Assembly: GCA_903897145.1 (NCBI GenBank)
Contig: CAIUAN010000005.1
Location: 62,001 to 126,000, forward strand
Source of the DNA: an uncultured Bacteroidia bacterium
GTDB lineage: Bacteria > Bacteroidota > Bacteroidia > Bacteroidales > Prolixibacteraceae
Length of the DNA: 64,000 nucleotides
Direction of reading: 5' to 3'
This document shows, piece after piece, positions 9,828 to 20,079 of this stretch. The notes beneath the pieces are model-generated. The model saw only the letters and a program-made list of their open reading frames with translations. It did no database searches and was not told the DNA's origin. The translations under genes were made by a program, and so were the position numbers. Position 1 is the stretch's first letter, and each line of letters begins with the position of its first letter.

Positions 9828-11255
9828 TTATGGAAGGATTCCATAACTTAAACTGTTAATAATCTCGTAGATCTGACTCCAGAAACCGAGAATAAATATC
9901 CCGACTCCACTAAGCACCAATCCAATTCGCGTATAGTTATCACTTCGGAAATAAGCCAGTGGAGTTTCACTTTTATTGATAAACATGGCTTTAACAACCA
10001 ACAAGTAATAATAGAGTGATATGGTTGCGTTAAGGACCGCAATAAACACTAGCCAATAATAGCCAGCAGAGGCAGCGGAAGCGAATAGAAAGAACTTACC
10101 AAAGAATCCCGCAACTGGAGGAATGCCTGCTAACGAAAACAACGAAAGCATCATCAACAAGCTTAGCTTAGGATTGGTCGCATAGAGTCCATCGTAATCA
10201 TCCATATTCTCCTTATTTGTCACTGCAGCAATGGCTGAGACAACACCAAAAGCACCAAGATTAGAGAAGATATAGACAAGCACGAAATAGATTACTGAAG
10301 TCATGCCCATCGTATTACCTCCTAAAATACCAAGAAGGATAAAGCCAGCTTGAGCGATAGATGAGAACGCTAAGAAACGTTTCATATTTTTCTGCCTAAG
10401 GGCAAAGAGATTACCAACAGTCATAGTTAGAATCGCTATCAGATAAAGGATATGATTGTAAATTGGAGCTATCGTCTTAAATACCGTAAACATCAAAATA
10501 ATTAAAATAAATGCTGCAGCACCTTTGGAGATAACAGACAAATAAGAGGTAATATTGATCGGTGCACCTTCATATACGTCGGCGGTCCACAGGTGGAAAG
10601 GCACTAAGGATAATTTAAATGCCATACCCGTAAAAAAGAAGATATAGGCCAGAACTTGAAGCGGGGTATTGCGATAAAGTTGTGTAATCGTATCGAAATA
10701 GATCGATCCCGTAGAACCATAAATCAGCGAAATACCAAATAAGAGTATCCCTGAAGAGAGCGCTGAGTTAAGTAACAGCTTGATTCCTGCCTCGGCTGAC
10801 TTAGTTTGGTGATGCGTGAATGCAGCCAAAGCAGCAAGTGGAATAGTCGCTAATTCTAATCCCAAAAAGAACATCAAAAAGTCACCCGAAGAGATCATAA
10901 AATCCATCCCGATTAGGGTTGAGAAAAGCAAGATAAAATACTCACTAATTTTTTCACGATTGGCATCTTGTTTTAACCAAGTTACAGACTGCAGTAGAAC
11001 GATTAACACCCCAACATTCAAAATATTCTTCATCATAACCAACAGTGGATTGGTCTGATACATCCCACCGAAGAGTACACTTTTATCCGCAGGTAAGAAT
11101 CCCACTAAGGTATAAACAAAGAAAAGAGAGATTGAAATAGGGATGATTAGATGCTTATCTCTGTTATGCAGATTAAGGTCTATGATTAAGATTAACAGTG
11201 CTAAAACGGATAGCACAATCTCATGTCTCATGGTTAAAATATCGCTCAGGTTCAT
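9828..11255 (-). CDS. nuoN: NADH-quinone oxidoreductase subunit N
   Basis: NuoN is an antiporter-like proton-channel subunit of complex I in the inner membrane. The 475-aa sequence is strongly hydrophobic with about 14 membrane helices. It carries the Mrp-antiporter-type core, including FFTGMAFKLSLVPFHLWTAD with the lysine of the half-channel, and SSIAQAGFILLG. It is the last gene of the nuo operon, 31 nt after nuoM. Confidence 0.96.
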   Translation of the reverse strand: MNLSDILTMRHEIVLSVLALLILIIDLNLHNRDKHLIIPISISLFFVYTLVGFLPADKSVLFGGMYQTNPLLVMMKNILNVGVLIVLLQSVTWLKQDANREKISEYFILLFSTLIGMDFMISSGDFLMFFLGLELATIPLAALAAFTHHQTKSAEAGIKLLLNSALSSGILLFGISLIYGSTGSIYFDTITQLYRNTPLQVLAYIFFFTGMAFKLSLVPFHLWTADVYEGAPINITSYLSVISKGAAAFILIILMFTVFKTIAPIYNHILYLIAILTMTVGNLFALRQKNMKRFLAFSSIAQAGFILLGILGGNTMGMTSVIYFVLVYIFSNLGAFGVVSAIAAVTNKENMDDYDGLYATNPKLSLLMMLSLFSLAGIPPVAGFFGKFFLFASAASAGYYWLVFIAVLNATISLYYYLLVVKAMFINKSETPLAYFRSDNYTRIGLVLSGVGIFILGFWSQIYEIINSLSYGILP

Positions 11256-11286
11256 AGGGCAGATCTTATTAGACTATATCGTTCAG

Positions 11287-12801
11287 TTAATACAAGCTTG
11301 TTAATTGTATAGAAGATAGTTTCTGTACAATTGGCACAAGACTATAGTTTATCATGTCGGTTAGCCAATATGGGGCCGTTCCGATTGCTGTAATGGCAAT
11401 AACCAACGTAATTGTAGAGATTCGTTCGTACCATTTAGCATCTTCCAAATGAAGAAAATGATCATTCTTTATAGGGCCGAGCAATAAGGTACCCACCACA
11501 CGAAGAATATAGACAGCTGTTATAACAATTGACGAGGCAGCAACGATGGTGATCACGCGATGAAATAGATCGGTATGCTGAAATGATCCAACAAAGATGA
11601 TCATCTCGGCCACGAATCCACTAAATCCAGGAAGTCCAAGTGAGGCAAGACCTGCGATCACATAAACAACACCTAAAAAAGGGATTACCTTCATCAGTCC
11701 ACCCATCTCATTTATCAGTCGAGTATGAGTTCGACCATAGATCATTCCGATCAAGGCGAAGAAAAGGGCTGTCATTAATCCATGGGAGATCATTTGGACT
11801 ATTGCGCCATTCATCGCAGTTTGATTCATCATCAGCACAGCAAATAGTACTAATCCGCAATGACTTACTGAAGAGTAAGCATTGATATATTTAAGGTCTG
11901 TTTGAACGATTGCAGAGAAAGCACCATACACCACACTAATGGCGGTAAGGATTAGAAAGATCCAAGCTTGCTCATGAGCAGCTTCAGGCATTAAAAAGAT
12001 GGCAACACGAAAAGCGCCATAGCCTCCTAATTTCATCAATACACCGGCATGAAGCATCGACACAGCTGTTGGGGCAGAGGCATGACCATCTGGAGACCAG
12101 GTATGGAAAGGGAATAGTGCACCTAGAATACCGAAACCAATAAAGGTAAAAGGGAATAAGAAACGCTGCATCCCGATAGGAATATGAGCTTTTGATATCT
12201 CAATTAAATTAAATGTCAACGCATGTGGGTCAGGAGAAGAGAAGAAATAGATGCCTAAAAGACCAACGAGCAACATCGCAGAGCCAGCCATTAGCATGAG
12301 CGTTAGCTTCATCGCAGAATACTCTTTAGGCCCAGATCCCCAAATTCCAATTAGTAGGTACATCGGAATCACTGCGAGCTCATAAAAAAGAAACATCGTA
12401 AAAAGATCGAGGGAGATAAAGAACCCAAAGACCCCAGATGCCAAGATGATCAGTGAGATGAAAAATTCGCGCGGAAGAAGTTCCATTTTCCAGGAAGCAA
12501 ATATCCCAGCAAACACCACAATACCTGTCAAAGCAATCATAGCGACAGAAATACCATCGACCCCGAGGGCATAATGAATATTTAAGCTCGGAAACCAGAG
12601 GGCATCATAGGTAAACAGCATGGCAGCTGTATTACCAGCTTGCCGCTCTTTTAAATAGAGATAGACCAATACAAAGGACAAAATAAGCTGAAAGCCCATA
12701 CCGATAGCAGAAACAAGTCTTGACTGTTTAAGATCTTTGGTCAGCAAAATTCCGCCAACCGTTAACATGGGGATAATAACAAAGAGATTTAGGATATTCA
12801 T
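11287..12801 (-). CDS. nuoM: NADH-quinone oxidoreductase subunit M
   Basis: NuoM is the second antiporter-like subunit of complex I. The 504-aa polytopic protein has the conserved SLDLFTMFLFYELAVIPMYL segment with the key glutamate in TM5. It also has LFPFHTWSPDGHASAPTAVS and YSSVSHCGLVLFA. Length and motifs are normal. It follows nuoL by 15 nt. Confidence 0.97.
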   Translation of the reverse strand: MNILNLFVIIPMLTVGGILLTKDLKQSRLVSAIGMGFQLILSFVLVYLYLKERQAGNTAAMLFTYDALWFPSLNIHYALGVDGISVAMIALTGIVVFAGIFASWKMELLPREFFISLIILASGVFGFFISLDLFTMFLFYELAVIPMYLLIGIWGSGPKEYSAMKLTLMLMAGSAMLLVGLLGIYFFSSPDPHALTFNLIEISKAHIPIGMQRFLFPFTFIGFGILGALFPFHTWSPDGHASAPTAVSMLHAGVLMKLGGYGAFRVAIFLMPEAAHEQAWIFLILTAISVVYGAFSAIVQTDLKYINAYSSVSHCGLVLFAVLMMNQTAMNGAIVQMISHGLMTALFFALIGMIYGRTHTRLINEMGGLMKVIPFLGVVYVIAGLASLGLPGFSGFVAEMIIFVGSFQHTDLFHRVITIVAASSIVITAVYILRVVGTLLLGPIKNDHFLHLEDAKWYERISTITLVIAITAIGTAPYWLTDMINYSLVPIVQKLSSIQLTSLY

Positions 12802-12816
12802 CTTATAGTCTATTTT

Positions 12817-14733
12817 TTATACCAGATAAACAAAAATCAAAACTAAAATTACAGTACCGCTGACAAACACAAAGGCATATTGCTGAAGTTTACCAGACTG
12901 AAGTCCTTTGATTGAATAAGCAGCATATTGGGTTATCCCGGCAATACCGTTCATGGTGCCATCGACAATATGACGATCGAACCAAGCGATTGGCATTGAG
13001 ATATAGCGGAAAATAATTTTGCGGGTCACAAATAGATAAACTTCATCCATGTAGAATTTCCGAGAAGCCCATTTGTAAAGATGCTTGAATGACTGTGCCA
13101 TCTTATCGGGTATGGCGGTCTCGCTTTTATACATCACCGTAGCGATAGCAATTCCCAATACCCCGATCAGAACCGATGGAATCGCAATCATCCAATCGAT
13201 ATGTGATTCAAAACTCTTTCCATCGGAGGTTACCAGGTTATGAAAAGGGAGGAATCCTGCGAATACCGAACCAAAAGCCAAAATAAGCAGAGGGATCGTC
13301 ATCACCTTTGGTGCCTCGTGTGGCGTATGATGGTAATGTGTTTTTTTGCCCCAGAAGATGCCATAGTAAAGTCTAAACATGTAAAAGGCAGTCAGACCAG
13401 CCACAATATATTCAATAGCAAAAAGCAGTTTATTATCCCTAAATGCTGCTGCTAATATCTCATCTTTACTAAAGAATCCAGAGAAAGGTGGAATTCCTGC
13501 AATGGTCAGACAAGCAATCAGGAAGGTTATATGCGTTATAGGAAGGTATTTTCGAAGATTTCCCATATCCCCAATCTCATTGCTATGAACAGCATGAATA
13601 ACAGCTCCAGCACCAAGGAATAAAAGTGCCTTAAACATGGCATGAGTAAAGAGGTGAAAATTAGAAGCCATAAATCCAAGTCCTTCCTCGCCGCCATAAC
13701 CAGAGACGCCCAGTGCAAGCATCATATAGCCAATTTGCGACATGGTTGAGAAGGCAAGCACCCTTTTTATATCGGTCTGCGTACAAGCGATCACAGCAGC
13801 AAAAATCGAAGAGAAACCACCTATCCAAGCCACTACATGCAGTGCATCAGGAGCACCCAAGGCAAAGACAGGGAATAGACGGGCCACGAGATAAACACCT
13901 GCGACCACCATGGTTGCCGCATGAATCAGTGCCGACACAGGTGTTGGACCTTCCATAGCATCAGGAAGCCATATATGAAATGGGAACATAGCCGATTTAC
14001 CAGCGCCCCCCACAAAGATAAATATCAAAGACCAAGTAAGGACCGACATTCCCATAAACGCGACTCCACCTGCTTGAGCAATAGCAGGACCATGAGGGTC
14101 TGTTAAGGTTTGAAAATCGAAGGTGCCCGTATTAAACGAGAGCATTAAGATCCCAATTAAAAAGCCAAGATCGGCAAACCGAGTTACGATAAATGCTTTT
14201 TTAGATGCCGCAACAGCACTCGGTTTTTCATAGTAAAATCCGATTAATAGAAAGGATGACACCCCAACCAACTCCCAGAAGATATACATCTGAAAGATAT
14301 TTGTTGCAAGAACCAGCCCAAGCATTGAAAAACTAAACAAAGACAAGAAGGAGAAGAACCGATAGAATCCAGGATCTCCTTTCATATATCCAATACTATA
14401 AATATGAACCATCAACGATACGGTTGTGATCACAACCAACATCATAACGGATATAGGATCAATCAAAACTCCAAGATGAATTGTCAGCTTTTCTGTTAGA
14501 TGAAGCCACTCGACTTCAAACCCTTTAATTGAGGTGTAGGCGGTTTCAGGAACATGACTAGTCCAGAAATAATTCATGGCCGTGAAATACGACAAGACAG
14601 CTGATAAGCCAAGACCAAGGGTGCCAATTAATCCAGCAACGATCGGTGGCATCTTATGTCCAAGAAGACCTAAGATCAGAAACACGAAGAGGGGAACCAG
14701 TGGAATAAATAGGGTGTAAGTATAGTCCATCAT
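12817..14733 (-). CDS. nuoL: NADH-quinone oxidoreductase subunit L
   Basis: NuoL is the distal proton-pumping subunit with the long lateral helix. The 638-aa sequence has the TM5 glutamate in MYIFWELVGVSSFLLIGFYY. It also has GGAGKSAMFPFHIWLPDAME and FSTMSQIGYMMLALG. The C-terminal 100 residues fit the amphipathic lateral helix and final TM. It lies 31 nt after nuoK. Confidence 0.97.
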   Translation of the reverse strand: MMDYTYTLFIPLVPLFVFLILGLLGHKMPPIVAGLIGTLGLGLSAVLSYFTAMNYFWTSHVPETAYTSIKGFEVEWLHLTEKLTIHLGVLIDPISVMMLVVITTVSLMVHIYSIGYMKGDPGFYRFFSFLSLFSFSMLGLVLATNIFQMYIFWELVGVSSFLLIGFYYEKPSAVAASKKAFIVTRFADLGFLIGILMLSFNTGTFDFQTLTDPHGPAIAQAGGVAFMGMSVLTWSLIFIFVGGAGKSAMFPFHIWLPDAMEGPTPVSALIHAATMVVAGVYLVARLFPVFALGAPDALHVVAWIGGFSSIFAAVIACTQTDIKRVLAFSTMSQIGYMMLALGVSGYGGEEGLGFMASNFHLFTHAMFKALLFLGAGAVIHAVHSNEIGDMGNLRKYLPITHITFLIACLTIAGIPPFSGFFSKDEILAAAFRDNKLLFAIEYIVAGLTAFYMFRLYYGIFWGKKTHYHHTPHEAPKVMTIPLLILAFGSVFAGFLPFHNLVTSDGKSFESHIDWMIAIPSVLIGVLGIAIATVMYKSETAIPDKMAQSFKHLYKWASRKFYMDEVYLFVTRKIIFRYISMPIAWFDRHIVDGTMNGIAGITQYAAYSIKGLQSGKLQQYAFVFVSGTVILVLIFVYLV

Positions 14734-14764
14734 AGCAAACGGTTATCTGTCGATTATTAAATTT

Positions 14765-15082
14765 TCAAAATTTCATTTCATCCACATTTTCAACATCAAT
14801 AGATTTGAAATTGCGGTAAATATTGATAATTATTGCAATGGCCACAGCAGCCTCAGATGCAGCCACGGCAATAACGATAAGCATAAAGAAATGGCCTTGG
14901 AGATGTTGTGGAAATAAGTACTTATTAAAAACCACAAAATTTATGTTGACCGAATTAAGGATCAATTCGACTGACATAAGCATGGTGATCAAATTCCGAC
15001 GAGTCAAAAAACCATAAATACCAATGAAAAACATGGATGTGCTAATGACTAAAAAATAACTAAGTGGGATATTCTGTATCAT
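14765..15082 (-). CDS. nuoK: NADH-quinone oxidoreductase subunit K
   Basis: NuoK is a small three-TM complex I subunit. The 105-aa sequence contains the conserved membrane glutamates in LMSVELILNSVNINFV and AVAASEAAVAIAIIIN. Size and arrangement match the family. It follows nuoJ by 18 nt. Confidence 0.96.
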   Translation of the reverse strand: MIQNIPLSYFLVISTSMFFIGIYGFLTRRNLITMLMSVELILNSVNINFVVFNKYLFPQHLQGHFFMLIVIAVAASEAAVAIAIIINIYRNFKSIDVENVDEMKF

Positions 15083-15100
15083 AATTATTCAATTAAGAAT

Positions 15101-15637
15101 CTATTTATCTGTTTTAGCCTCTTTGTCTCTCAGTGTTGGCTCCTTCTTGGCTACCACAATTGACCCAATCATAGCGGCAAGGAGCAAGATGGAAACGACC
15201 TCAAAAGGAAGAGCATATCCTTCTCTGTTGTAAGACACCAAGGCATTACCGACATCCGTAATATTAAAATTAGGATCTGCACCTACATTGGGAATAAAGC
15301 TAAAGCGCAAAATCGTGACCAATGTTAAAGTCGCGCCTGCCAGGGTGGCCAATGCCGAAAACAAACTTTGTTTAAAGGGGGCCATTACAGCACGTTCACT
15401 TAAATGACTTGTGAGAAGGATCGAGAAAATTATCAAGACTACGATACCACCGGCATAGACTGTTAATTGGACAGCCGCAAGGAAGTTGTAGCTAAGCATA
15501 AAATACAATCCAGCTGTTGAGATCAAAACGAACAGCATATAAACAGCAGCTCTTAAAATCTTACGAGTCAATACGGTAAGAACTGAGAACACCAAGATCA
15601 TTACCGCGATCAGAATAAACATAAATTCGTTAAGCAT
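15101..15637 (-). CDS. nuoJ: NADH-quinone oxidoreductase subunit J
   Basis: NuoJ is a five-TM subunit of the complex I membrane arm. The 178-aa protein contains the signature AAVYMLFVLISTAGLYFMLS and VQLTVYAGGIVVLIIFSILL. An 83-nt gap separates it from nuoI. That gap holds a small hairpin (GACTTC at 15690-15695, GAAGTC at 15703-15708) of unknown meaning. Confidence 0.95.
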   Translation of the reverse strand: MLNEFMFILIAVMILVFSVLTVLTRKILRAAVYMLFVLISTAGLYFMLSYNFLAAVQLTVYAGGIVVLIIFSILLTSHLSERAVMAPFKQSLFSALATLAGATLTLVTILRFSFIPNVGADPNFNITDVGNALVSYNREGYALPFEVVSILLLAAMIGSIVVAKKEPTLRDKEAKTDK

Positions 15638-15720
15638 AATTCCTATTCTTTATAGTCTTTATCAATATTCAAGTATGAACGACCTAGATGACTTCTACGC
15701 TGGAAGTCCAACTTATTAGT

Positions 15721-16206
15721 CTATTCTTCTTTTACATTTTCAGCAATGGTAGAACCTTCCTGATTTAGAACCTTCGTCAATAATGAACGGTCCCAGACAG
15801 CATGCTCAAAATTCTGCCCCATAGCTAAAGCACCAGATGGACAAGCTTTAACACAAAGATTGCACAAGGTGCACATGCCAAGATGGTAGATATGCTGATC
15901 AATAATCCGTTTCTTCTTGCCATCAGCAGTTAGAATTGATTTGGAGATTATCTCTATTGAGCCATTTGGACAATTGATCTCACAAATACCACAACCGTTA
16001 CAGCTATGCTCATTATTTTCGTTATGCAACATGATCACCTCACCTCTAAAACGTTCAAACATGACGAGCTTTTCTCGATTTTCAGGATACTGCTGGGTCA
16101 CATTTTTCCAAGGCGTAAAGAAGTATTTGCCTGTCACCTTCATTCCGATTAGAAGTGTCCATAATCCTTTGAAGATTGAAACGATATATTCGATAAAAGA
16201 CTTCAT
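15721..16206 (-). CDS. nuoI: NADH-quinone oxidoreductase subunit I
   Basis: NuoI carries two [4Fe-4S] clusters (N6a/N6b) in the peripheral arm. The 161-aa sequence has the two ferredoxin motifs CNGCGICEINCP (C69, C72, C75, C79) and CTLCNLCVKACP (C112, C115, C118, C122). It lies 17 nt downstream of nuoH. Confidence 0.96.
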   Translation of the reverse strand: MKSFIEYIVSIFKGLWTLLIGMKVTGKYFFTPWKNVTQQYPENREKLVMFERFRGEVIMLHNENNEHSCNGCGICEINCPNGSIEIISKSILTADGKKKRIIDQHIYHLGMCTLCNLCVKACPSGALAMGQNFEHAVWDRSLLTKVLNQEGSTIAENVKEE

Positions 16207-16223
16207 AACAACTTATAAATCGG

Positions 16224-17312
16224 TTAAAAATGAAATTTGGTCAAAACGATAAAGGCCATCAACAAAATGTTTATGAGGTTGATAGGCAATAGGTATTTCC
16301 ATTCAAGAGTTAAGATCTGATCTACCCGAAGTCTAGGGAATGTCCATTTAAACCACATAATGATAAAAATAACACCAAAGACCTTTAAGAAGAACCAAAC
16401 AAGCGGAGGGATAACATCCATGGCATGGTTAAAGGCTTCGAGATGGCCAAAATGCAAAGGCATCCAGCCGCCAAGAAATACGGTTGCCGCAACAGCCGAA
16501 ATGATAAATAGATTGATGTATTCGGCTAAGAAAAAGAAGGCGAATTTAATTCCTGAATATTCGGTATGGAAACCAGCCGTAAGTTCTGATTCTGCCTCGG
16601 CCAAGTCAAAGGGTCCGCGATTTGTTTCAGCTGTTCCTGCAATTAAAAAGACAATAAATGCCACCAAGGAAGGGATATGTCCAGTAAACAAATACCATCC
16701 ATCACGCTGTCCTTCCACGATAGTCGAGAATTGCATTGAGCCAGCAAACACGATCATGGTTAGCAATGATAAGGATACCGAAAGCTCATAACTTAAAATT
16801 TGAGCTCCGCTGCGCATAGCTCCAATCAAGGAGTATTTATTGTTACTCGACCAGCCAGCAAGAAGAATTCCAATTACACCTACCGATGAGACTGAAGTCA
16901 AATAAAACAGACCAATATCGAAATCAAGAGATTGCAAACCGGGTGCAAAAGGGATAACGGCAATGGCTAAAAACGAAGCAATAATAACGATAAATGGAGC
17001 TAGGTTATACAAGAATCGGTCAGCTTTGCGGGGCATGATAAGCTCTTTCATAAGCAGCTTAATAAAGTCGGCAATGGTTTGCAACAATCCCCAATAACCA
17101 ACACGCATTGGTCCTAAACGTTGTTGAAATGCCGCACAAACTTTACGCTCGGCATATACCAGCAATAACCCGAATAGTGCAACAAACAATAAATAGGCCG
17201 TTCCCACAATGACCCATTCCAGAGTTGTGGCCATAAAAGGGGAAAAACCTTCGACGAGTCCCACATGGATATTGTGGGTTAGTGCGGTAAAATCATAAAA
17301 ATTAAAGCCCAT
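16224..17312 (-). CDS. nuoH: NADH-quinone oxidoreductase subunit H
   Basis: NuoH forms much of the quinone chamber at the junction of the two arms. The 362-aa protein has the signature [20 protein letters not shown] at about 69-88 and the acidic loop [20 protein letters not shown]. About eight to nine membrane helices are evident. It lies 36 nt after nuoD. Confidence 0.97.
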   Translation of the reverse strand: MGFNFYDFTALTHNIHVGLVEGFSPFMATTLEWVIVGTAYLLFVALFGLLLVYAERKVCAAFQQRLGPMRVGYWGLLQTIADFIKLLMKELIMPRKADRFLYNLAPFIVIIASFLAIAVIPFAPGLQSLDFDIGLFYLTSVSSVGVIGILLAGWSSNNKYSLIGAMRSGAQILSYELSVSLSLLTMIVFAGSMQFSTIVEGQRDGWYLFTGHIPSLVAFIVFLIAGTAETNRGPFDLAEAESELTAGFHTEYSGIKFAFFFLAEYINLFIISAVAATVFLGGWMPLHFGHLEAFNHAMDVIPPLVWFFLKVFGVIFIIMWFKWTFPRLRVDQILTLEWKYLLPINLINILLMAFIVLTKFHF

Positions 17313-17348
17313 ATAGCGATCTATTAAGCGTCAATGAATGAGATCAAA

Positions 17349-18482
17349 CTACCTGTCGATATCAGGTATAACTAAATCGAGTGTCGACATTATGGCCACA
17401 AGGTCAGCGATCTTATGACCTTTAGCCATATTATTTAATGCAAAAAGATTTGAAAAACCAGGAGATCGAAATTTTACGCGGTAAGGATTTTTCTTCCCAT
17501 CACTCACGATATAGACACCAAACTCTCCCCTAGCGGTCTCAACACGTTGATAAAATTCTCCTTCTGGCAATTTTATCACGCTTTTCATCTTCACGGCGTA
17601 GTCACCTTCCGGAATATTGTCGATCAACTGCTCAATAATCGATAATGATTCGTGCATCTCCTTCATGCGCACCTCATAGCGGGCTAAGGTGTCGCAACGG
17701 TGATCTAGGATCTCGTTGAATTTTACAAGTGGATAAGCACTGTATGGTTGATGTTTGCGAAGGTCATTTGAGAATCCAGATGCTCGGCCCGATGGACCAG
17801 TAACGCCATAGGCAATTGCATCAGCTAAAGATAGATGACCAATCCCTTCGGTCCGCTCTCTAAAGATGACATTGCCGGTGAGTAACTGATCGTATTCAGG
17901 AAGTTTTTTACGGAAATAGGTGATAAAATCCTTAACTCGTTTTTGAAAGTTAGGGTGTATATCGAACATTACCCCTCCAGGAAGATTGTAGTTTACAGTC
18001 AGTCGAGCTCCACAGGTCTCTTCAAAAATATCGAGAATCATTTCACGATCTCTTAGACCATAAAAGAAAGTTGTTAAGGCACCCAGATCCATGCCCATGA
18101 CACACCACCACAATTGATGAGAAGCCAGTCGAGCTAACTCATCCATAATGGTTCGGATATATTTCACACGTTCGGGCACTTCAACTTGAAGGGCATTTTC
18201 GACACATAAGGCGACAGCTTCGTTATTCATATGTGCCGACAAATAATCCATACGATCGGTCAAATGAATAATCTGAGGGTAGCTGATTGCCTCGCACATC
18301 TTCTCTATTCCGCTATGAATGTAACCGATATGAGGTTGGATATTTAAAACCTTCTCTCCTTCTAATTTAACAAGCATTCTAAGCACTCCGTGTGTCGAGG
18401 GGTGCTGTGGACCCATATTAACTAGATATTCGTCGGTAGCGAGTCGATCGCTGTTGAACATGATCTCTTTAATTTCAGACAT
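17349..18482 (-). CDS. nuoD: NADH-quinone oxidoreductase subunit D
   Basis: NuoD is the hydrogenase-like quinone-site subunit. The 377-aa protein contains NMGPQHPSTHGVLR, with the quinone-pocket histidine, and ends IMSTLDLVIPDIDR as usual. It is separate from nuoC (4 nt gap), unlike the fused NuoCD of many Bacteroides and enterics. Confidence 0.97.
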   Translation of the reverse strand: MSEIKEIMFNSDRLATDEYLVNMGPQHPSTHGVLRMLVKLEGEKVLNIQPHIGYIHSGIEKMCEAISYPQIIHLTDRMDYLSAHMNNEAVALCVENALQVEVPERVKYIRTIMDELARLASHQLWWCVMGMDLGALTTFFYGLRDREMILDIFEETCGARLTVNYNLPGGVMFDIHPNFQKRVKDFITYFRKKLPEYDQLLTGNVIFRERTEGIGHLSLADAIAYGVTGPSGRASGFSNDLRKHQPYSAYPLVKFNEILDHRCDTLARYEVRMKEMHESLSIIEQLIDNIPEGDYAVKMKSVIKLPEGEFYQRVETARGEFGVYIVSDGKKNPYRVKFRSPGFSNLFALNNMAKGHKIADLVAIMSTLDLVIPDIDR

Positions 18483-18486
18483 AATG

Positions 18487-18942
18487 CTATCGTTCTACAA
18501 TTCGTATTTCATCTACATAATCTTTACGCAAGGGAAAACCCCAACCATCTTCTAAAAACAGTCGTCTAAGATCAGTGTGGTTATTAAAATGAACACCTAA
18601 CAGATCATAAACCTCGCGCTCATGATATTTTGCAGTTATCCAGATATCACTAACGGTGTCGATGGCAGGGTTTGCTCTGTCTGAAGTGCGAACTTTTAAG
18701 ACCATTACGTGACGAAGACTTACCGATTCGAGATGATAAACAACCTCCATATATTCGGGGTAATCAACGCCAGACAAACAAATAAGGTAGTCGAAAGATG
18801 TTTCTTTTGCATCCTTCAATAAGGTAGCCGTCTGATGAAGATCAGCCGAAGCCACAATCATCTGGACATATTGAGTACCGAGCGTAATCTCTGCGCTTGG
18901 AAACTTATCAAGTAGGTAAGCTTTTAATTCATCGTTTGTCAT
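18487..18942 (-). CDS. nuoC: NADH-quinone oxidoreductase subunit C
   Basis: NuoC is the 30-kDa peripheral-arm subunit. The 151-aa sequence has the family signature WITAKYHEREVYDLLGVHF, followed by DLRRLFLEDGWGFPLRKDY. It sits 11 nt after nuoB and 4 nt before nuoD. Confidence 0.96.
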   Translation of the reverse strand: MTNDELKAYLLDKFPSAEITLGTQYVQMIVASADLHQTATLLKDAKETSFDYLICLSGVDYPEYMEVVYHLESVSLRHVMVLKVRTSDRANPAIDTVSDIWITAKYHEREVYDLLGVHFNNHTDLRRLFLEDGWGFPLRKDYVDEIRIVER

Positions 18943-18953
18943 GAGATAAAGAG

Positions 18954-19526
18954 TTACAGAGCAGGTTTATCGGTTAAAATAGGTTTAGCTTCTTGATACT
19001 TGACTTTCCCGAAGTTCTTCATCTTCTTAATTTTCTTTTGAAGCTGCATAATACCATACAACAAAGCTTCTGGTCGAGGAGGGCAACCAGGAATGTAGAC
19101 ATCAACGGGTATCACATGATCGGCACCCTTAACGATTGCATACGAATTGTAATAAAATGGTCCGCCAGAGACAGCACAAGCTCCCATGGCGATCACATAT
19201 TTAGGATCGGCCATTTGGTCGTATAAACGACGCAAGACTGGAGCCATTTTATAATTTATCGATCCGGAGATAATAATCATGTCAGCCTGACGAGGAGTAG
19301 CACGTGCAACTTCAGCGCCAAAGCGAGCAAAATCATGACGAGAAGCACCGGCGGCCATCATCTCAATAGCACAACAACGGGTTCCAAATGTTAAGGGCCA
19401 CAAAGAACTAGCGCGAGCCCAGTTAACTAGGGCATCTAGTTGTGCTAAGATTATTCCACCACCCTCATACTCGGCGACGATCGGATAGTCATTTTTTTCA
19501 AACTCCTTTTTGCTAGTTATTCCCAT
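18954..19526 (-). CDS. nuoB: NADH-quinone oxidoreductase subunit B
   Basis: NuoB binds the terminal [4Fe-4S] cluster N2. Cluster ligands are in [10 protein letters not shown] (two adjacent cysteines), MGACAVSGG and [10 protein letters not shown]. The open frame extends upstream to 19637, but those residues lie inside nuoA and do not look like NuoB. I take the start at [10 protein letters not shown] (ATG ending 19526), which overlaps the nuoA stop by 10 nt; MEKTCFE at 19547 is the alternative. No strong ribosome-binding site decides between them. Confidence 0.93.
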   Translation of the reverse strand: MGITSKKEFEKNDYPIVAEYEGGGIILAQLDALVNWARASSLWPLTFGTRCCAIEMMAAGASRHDFARFGAEVARATPRQADMIIISGSINYKMAPVLRRLYDQMADPKYVIAMGACAVSGGPFYYNSYAIVKGADHVIPVDVYIPGCPPRPEALLYGIMQLQKKIKKMKNFGKVKYQEAKPILTDKPAL

Positions 19527-19867
19527 CTCAAAGCATGTTTTTTCCATCCATAAAATAATCCCAATCCCAATATCGCAAAGAAGATAAGGATCTCCACAAA
19601 ACCGGTCATGCCAGCTGAACGCATGACCACTGCCCAAGGAAACAGAAATATAGTTTCCACATCAAAAATGAGAAATAGGATGGCGAACAAGTAATAACCG
19701 ACCGTATATTGCAACCATGTATCTCCGATGGTTTCGATACCGCATTCGTAAGGCTCAAACTTAACAGCGTTGGAAGAAGTAGGGGGAATATAGCTGGAAA
19801 AAACCATGGCTGCACCCACAAGGGTTATGGCCGCTAAGAAGAATAATAAGAGTGAACTGCTTTCCAT
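19517..19867 (-). CDS. nuoA: NADH-quinone oxidoreductase subunit A
   Basis: NuoA is a three-TM subunit of complex I. The 116-aa sequence contains [20 protein letters not shown] and [18 protein letters not shown], both diagnostic. It is the first gene of the operon A-B-C-D-H-I-J-K-L-M-N. The NADH-binding genes nuoE, nuoF and nuoG are absent from the operon. Confidence 0.96.
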   Translation of the reverse strand: MESSSLLLFFLAAITLVGAAMVFSSYIPPTSSNAVKFEPYECGIETIGDTWLQYTVGYYLFAILFLIFDVETIFLFPWAVVMRSAGMTGFVEILIFFAILGLGLFYGWKKHALRWE

Positions 19868-19919
19868 TTTAAAAGTATTTAGTCACGAGAACAACTTATT
19901 TTATGCTGGAAATGATATT

Positions 19920-19927
19920 CAAAAGTA
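19920..19927 (-). promoter_or_regulatory. -7 box candidate for the nuo operon
   Basis: On the minus strand this reads TACTTTTG, a full match to TAnnTTTG, about 53 nt upstream of the nuoA start. The nearest -33-like TTG is only 15 nt away, so the -33 partner is weak. Confidence 0.45.
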
Positions 19928-20079
19928 TAATATAAAACTATCCAACTCCCATTTTTTAGGACATATTACACCTATTGGGCGCTATTTATAGTTAGTATAA
20001 ATCTAAACAACGACTCATACTTAACGGCCAGAACCGATAATTCAAGTCAACATAATGTTTGTCAATTCAGTAGGGAATT

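Noticed and set aside
16360-16791. 143-aa plus-strand ORF within nuoH
   Set aside because: It lies wholly antisense to a strongly conserved nuoH and has no recognisable domain.
19548-19637. N-terminal extension of nuoB reaching 19637
   Set aside because: The extra 30 residues are encoded inside nuoA in another frame and do not resemble any NuoB.
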